NCBI GenBank assembly: GCA_903862845.1
Contig: CAIOZS010000098.1
Location: forward strand, 1-55,227
DNA: 55,227 nucleotides
Origin: an uncultured Thermoleophilia bacterium
Lineage (GTDB): Bacteria; Actinomycetota; Thermoleophilia; UBA2241
Direction: 5' to 3'
Shown here: positions 50,421 through 55,227 of the stretch, piece after piece
Numbering within the stretch: position 1 is the first letter of the stretch
How the letters are laid out: each line of letters starts with the position of its first letter
The notes under the pieces: model-generated
The model's database searches: none
The model's input: only the letters and a program-made list of their open reading frames with translations
Told to the model about the DNA's origin: nothing
Program-made: the position numbers and the translations under genes

Positions 50421-52238
50421 ATGGCCGAGCCCGACAACGCCGAGCTCCTGGCCCTGGAGCATGAGGGCGACCTCGCCAGCTTCTGCCCGCACTGTCACGC
50501 GCCGCTCAACATGTACGACGCGGGCACGCGGCGCGTCTGGGTCGGCTTGGCGGTGCGGGTCAACGGCGCCGCCTGCGGCTTGCTGCTCGACCCGCGCCTG
50601 GACGCGTCCGAGCGCAGGTGCTCGGACGGCTGGAATGACGGCGACCTCGCAGAAGACGTCATCTGCCCGCACTGCGAGGCCTCACTGCTCGAGGCCGACG
50701 GGAGGTGCGAGCGCTGCGAGGCGCCGGTCTTCGGCCTCGAAGTTTCGGTGCACACGCGCGTGGTGCCGCTGGCGCTCTGCACGCGCGCCGGCTGCCCCTG
50801 GCACGGCATATCGACCAGGACTCGGGCGAAGATCCTCGCGGAGTCTCCGCGCCAGAAGAAACCCGAGCAGGACGCCATGCTCCGCGTGCGCAACTTCTCT
50901 GAGGTGAGCTACGGCTACGACGGCGAGCAGGCGGTGGCCGAGGCCGGCCGCTGCCTGCAGTGCAAGAAGCCGACCTGCGTCGACGGCTGCCCCGTGGGGG
51001 TCGACATCCCCGGCTTCGTCAGCCTCATCGCCGGGAGCGAGTTCGCCGCGGCGGCGCAGCGCATCCGCCTGCGCAACGCGCTGCCGGCGATCTGCGGCCG
51101 CGTGTGCCCCCAGGACCAGCAGTGCGAGAAGCTCTGCCTGCTGGGCAAGAAGGGCGAGCCGCTCGCCGTCGGCGCGCTCGAGCGCTTTGCCGCCGATTTC
51201 GAACGCGAGACCGACCAAGTGCGGCTGCCGCGGCGGGCGACCAAGACGGGCCTCCGCGTGGCCGTGGTCGGCAGCGGCCCGGCCGGGCTTACGCTGGCCG
51301 CCGATCTCGGCGTGCAGGGCCACAGCGTCACGATCTTCGAGGCCCTACACAAGGCCGGCGGCGTGCTCGTGTACGGCATCCCCGAGTTCCGCCTGCCCAA
51401 GAGCATCGTCGAGGCCGAGACCGGCAACCTGCGCCGTCTGGGCGTCAAGTTCGAGCTCAACAGCATCGTCGGCAAGCTCTACGGTCTGCAGGAGCTGTTC
51501 GACCTGGGGTTCGATGCGGTGTACATCGCCACCGGCGCCGGCCTGCCCGGCTTCATGGGCCTGCCCGGCGAGAACCTCTGCAACGTCGTCTCCGCCAACG
51601 AGTACCTCACGCGCGTGAACCTCATGAAGGCCTACCTCTTCCCCGAGTACGACACGCCGGCGCCCAAGGGCCGGCGCGTGGCCGTGGTCGGCGGCGGCAA
51701 CGTGGCCATGGACTGCGCGCGCACCGCTCTTCGCATGGGCGCCCGCGAGGCGACCATCGTGTACCGGCGCACTCGCGACGAGATGCCGGCGCGCGACGAG
51801 GAGATCCAACATGCCGAGCAGGAGGGCGTGCGCTTTCACTACCTGACGGGTCCCGTGGGCTACGTCGGCGACGAGCAGCACTGGGTGCGGCAGCTGCAGG
51901 GCGTGCGCATGAAGATGGGCGAGCCCGACGAGTCGGGGCGACGGCGGCCGATCCCTATCGTCGGGTCCAATTTCCTGCTCGACGTGGACCTGGTGATCGT
52001 GGCTGTGGGCGCCGGCCCGAACAAGGTGCTCTTCGAGGGCGCCGAAGGGCTGGAGCGCAACGCGCGCGGCTACATCCGCACGTTCACCGAGTCAGGACGC
52101 ACGAGCGTGCCCAAGGTGTGGGCCGGCGGAGACATCGTCACCGGCGCCGCGACGGTCATCCTCGCGATGGGCGCGGCGCGCCAGGCGGCCGACGACATGC
52201 ACGCCTACTTGAGCGACGGACAAACCGCCTGGCTTTAG
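50421..52238 (+). CDS. nfnB: NfnB-like large subunit with extra N-terminal zinc-ribbon region
   Basis: The 605-residue protein carries the glutamate-synthase small-subunit/NfnB fold from about residue 150: Fe-S cysteines in CLQCKKPTCVDGCPVGVDIPGF and CGRVCPQDQQCEKLC, the first dinucleotide site VVGSGPAGLTLA and the second VVGGGNVAMDCA. The first 150 residues are an addition with CPHC, CPHC and CERC pairs, like two zinc ribbons. NfnAB bifurcates electrons between NADPH, NADH and ferredoxin. AAGGAGG precedes ATG 50421. Confidence 0.9.
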   Translation: MAEPDNAELLALEHEGDLASFCPHCHAPLNMYDAGTRRVWVGLAVRVNGAACGLLLDPRLDASERRCSDGWNDGDLAEDVICPHCEASLLEADGRCERCEAPVFGLEVSVHTRVVPLALCTRAGCPWHGISTRTRAKILAESPRQKKPEQDAMLRVRNFSEVSYGYDGEQAVAEAGRCLQCKKPTCVDGCPVGVDIPGFVSLIAGSEFAAAAQRIRLRNALPAICGRVCPQDQQCEKLCLLGKKGEPLAVGALERFAADFERETDQVRLPRRATKTGLRVAVVGSGPAGLTLAADLGVQGHSVTIFEALHKAGGVLVYGIPEFRLPKSIVEAETGNLRRLGVKFELNSIVGKLYGLQELFDLGFDAVYIATGAGLPGFMGLPGENLCNVVSANEYLTRVNLMKAYLFPEYDTPAPKGRRVAVVGGGNVAMDCARTALRMGAREATIVYRRTRDEMPARDEEIQHAEQEGVRFHYLTGPVGYVGDEQHWVRQLQGVRMKMGEPDESGRRRPIPIVGSNFLLDVDLVIVAVGAGPNKVLFEGAEGLERNARGYIRTFTESGRTSVPKVWAGGDIVTGAATVILAMGAARQAADDMHAYLSDGQTAWL

Positions 52239-52792
52239 GGCTGGCGCTCCGCGGCGGCAAGCCGGTGGGCGAGCTCCTCCCAGTAGGCTTGCACGCCCTC
52301 TTCGACCTCGTCGTAGTGGACTGCTTCGAACTCCTCCGTGAGCTCCTCACGGTCGTGCTGCGTGAGGTAGTGCTGGGCGGTGTCGAAAAAGACTGTCTCT
52401 TCGACCTCCATGTGACAGCGCACCACCTCCACGTACTCGCGCAAGTCCGCGGCGAAGGCGAGCGCCGCGTCGCTGTCGCCCTCGGGGAGCTCCTTGAGCT
52501 CCACCTGCAGCCTGTCGAGACGTCCGGCGCACCACTCGTGCTCGCCGAGCATCTGCTCGAGCGGCTCGTCGTCGTCGGTCATGCCCCGCTTGTGGCAGCG
52601 CGCGAACAGCAGGCCGTCCTCCTTGGGATCGTGCAGGCCGTCGCAGAAGAAGCGGAAGAACCCAAGGATATCGCCGACGAGGTCGGCGCGAATGGCGCCC
52701 GTGGCCGCGATGTGGTCGCACTCCTTGTCGGCCGCCTCGGCGACCTCGAGCATCAGCCGATGCTCGGCTTCGAGGATCTTCCTCCAGCCCAT
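52235..52792 (-). CDS. Hemerythrin HHE-domain protein
   Basis: The 185-residue four-helix protein has the HHE iron ligands: [28 protein letters not shown] and [10 protein letters not shown]. It probably binds oxygen or nitric oxide or stores iron. Its stop overlaps the convergent nfnB end by 4 nt. ATG 52792 follows GGAGGGAGG. Confidence 0.93.
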   Translation of the reverse strand: MGWRKILEAEHRLMLEVAEAADKECDHIAATGAIRADLVGDILGFFRFFCDGLHDPKEDGLLFARCHKRGMTDDDEPLEQMLGEHEWCAGRLDRLQVELKELPEGDSDAALAFAADLREYVEVVRCHMEVEETVFFDTAQHYLTQHDREELTEEFEAVHYDEVEEGVQAYWEELAHRLAAAERQP

Positions 52793-52980
52793 GGTGCCTC
52801 CCTCCGCGAACCATGTGCACGCACGCGCATGCCGTTACTGACAGCATACCCCTGCAAAGGGCGTCACAGGGCCGTTGGCGGTCAAGACGAGCGCGTCTCG
52901 CCGCGCCGGCCTCTGCGAACGGCCCGGCGCCGCCTGAGGCTATGATGGAGGCGCTGATGGCTGACCGGATGGGGGGAACA

Positions 52981-54534
<1,554 letters not shown>

Positions 54535-54540
54535 GGGGCG

Positions 54541-55227
54541 CTACCAGTGGGGGGTGGCGCGCGCCGTCCAGCGGCCGTCCGCGCGCGCCACGGTGACCGG
54601 GACGCCGAAGCAGGCGGAGAGGGCGTCAGCGGTGAGCACGGCGGGCGCGGCGCCGCAGGCGACCACACGCCCGCCCCTCAGCAAGAGCGCGTGCGTGGTG
54701 GTGGTCGGCAGCTCCTCCAGATGGTGCGTCACGGTGACGACGGCCGGAGCCGGCGGCGCGCCGGCCAGCGATGCCAGCGCCGCGAGAAGCGCCTCCCGGC
54801 CGGGCAAGTCGAGGCCGTCGGCCGGTTCGTCCAGAAGGAGCAGCGGCGGTCGGCGCATGAGCGCCCGCGCGAGCAGCACGCGACGCCGCTCCCCCTGCGA
54901 GCAGGCGGCGAAGGAGTGCGCGGCCACGGCCCCGCATCCGAACTGCGCGAGCAGGCTCTCGGCGCGGCGCAGGTGCGCGCCCACGACGCGTTCTCGCAGG
55001 ACCTGGATCGTGCCGGTCACGCCGGTGAGCACCACCTCGAGCGCCGTGCGCCGCGGCGAGAACGCCTCTTCAGTCCGTAGGTCGACATGGCCGATCAGCT
55101 CACGGAGGACGCGGAGGTCCACGTGGCCGACGGTCGCCCCGAGGATGTTCACGATCCCTCGGCTGGGATGGCGCAGGCCGGCGGCGACATCGAGCACGGT
55201 GGACTTGCCGGCGCCGTTCGGGCCGAG
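54541..55227 (-). CDS. ABC transporter ATP-binding protein (5' end cut by window edge)
   Basis: At least 228 residues are visible, reading in from the window end with Walker A GPNGAGKST, signature CSQGERRRVLLARAL, Walker B LLLLDEPADGLDL and switch histidine in VTVTHHLEEL. The signature is SQGE rather than SGGQ. It may belong to a molybdate/iron-type or YlmA-like ATPase family. The N-terminus and partners lie beyond 55227. Confidence 0.88.
   Translation of the reverse strand, partial: LGPNGAGKSTVLDVAAGLRHPSRGIVNILGATVGHVDLRVLRELIGHVDLRTEEAFSPRRTALEVVLTGVTGTIQVLRERVVGAHLRRAESLLAQFGCGAVAAHSFAACSQGERRRVLLARALMRRPPLLLLDEPADGLDLPGREALLAALASLAGAPPAPAVVTVTHHLEELPTTTTHALLLRGGRVVACGAAPAVLTADALSACFGVPVTVARADGRWTARATPHW

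Overview
The window is a high-GC chromosomal segment of roughly two-thirds G+C. Many genes start with GTG (one probably with TTG), and short ATGA/GTGA/TGATG overlaps join neighbouring genes. The gene set suggests a deep-branching, anaerobic or microaerophilic actinobacterium (Geothermincolia-, Coriobacteriia- or Thermoleophilia-like). That placement is inferred from codon style, a split b6-type cytochrome b, secreted multihaem cytochromes, rubrerythrin, an Nfn-type transhydrogenase and a lysine-less IscS. No 16S rRNA or tRNA gene was seen to confirm it.

Layout. 1-9.4 kb: two paralogous PAS/HD-GYP (c-di-GMP phosphodiesterase-type) genes in direct orientation. Each follows a translationally coupled 37-codon ORF and a sigma-28-like promoter. 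They flank a MacAB-like ABC efflux operon that has two adaptor proteins and a 11-bp-phased array of TTCTCAG heptamers in front. 9.5-12.6 kb: a fragment of a GH114-like protein, then a bc-type quinol oxidase operon (Rieske, split cytochrome b, dihaem cytochrome c lipoprotein, small membrane protein). 12.7-17 kb: a secreted matrixin-like protease and a peptidoglycan-recognition amidase with FlgD-like repeats. 17-20.8 kb: a nine-haem secreted cytochrome preceded by a strongly structured leader, then a tetra/pentahaem cytochrome with an IPT domain. 20.9-25.7 kb: radical SAM, flavodoxin-like, methyltransferase, internally duplicated small protein, Bcr/CflA exporter and a small conserved protein. 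25.8-30.2 kb: a MarR regulator with a perfect palindromic operator and a heterodimeric ABC exporter. 30.2-32.2 kb: small membrane proteins and rubrerythrin. 32.2-35.6 kb: a sulfur/Fe-S operon (TusA, DsrE-like, lysine-less IscS, IscU fused to a thioredoxin-reductase-like domain, DoxX-like). 35.8-41.8 kb: coiled-coil lysozyme-like protein, EamA and OFA transporters, secreted papain-like protease, DUF3786 protein. 41.8-49.3 kb: a signalling island (two histidine kinases, an Rcp1-like regulator, REC-PAS-HD-GYP). 49.6-55.2 kb: NfnAB-like flavoproteins, hemerythrin, glycerol kinase and a truncated ABC ATPase.

How it may work together. The bc complex and secreted cytochromes could pass quinol electrons out of the cell. 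NfnAB, rubrerythrin, hemerythrin and the Fe-S operon fit low-potential metabolism with oxygen defence. Three HD-GYP genes and the sigma-28-like promoters suggest that c-di-GMP turnover is tied to an alternative sigma factor. The most unusual items are the paired leader ORFs with their promoter motif, the catalytically altered IscS/IscU-reductase operon, and the structured leader of the nonahaem cytochrome.
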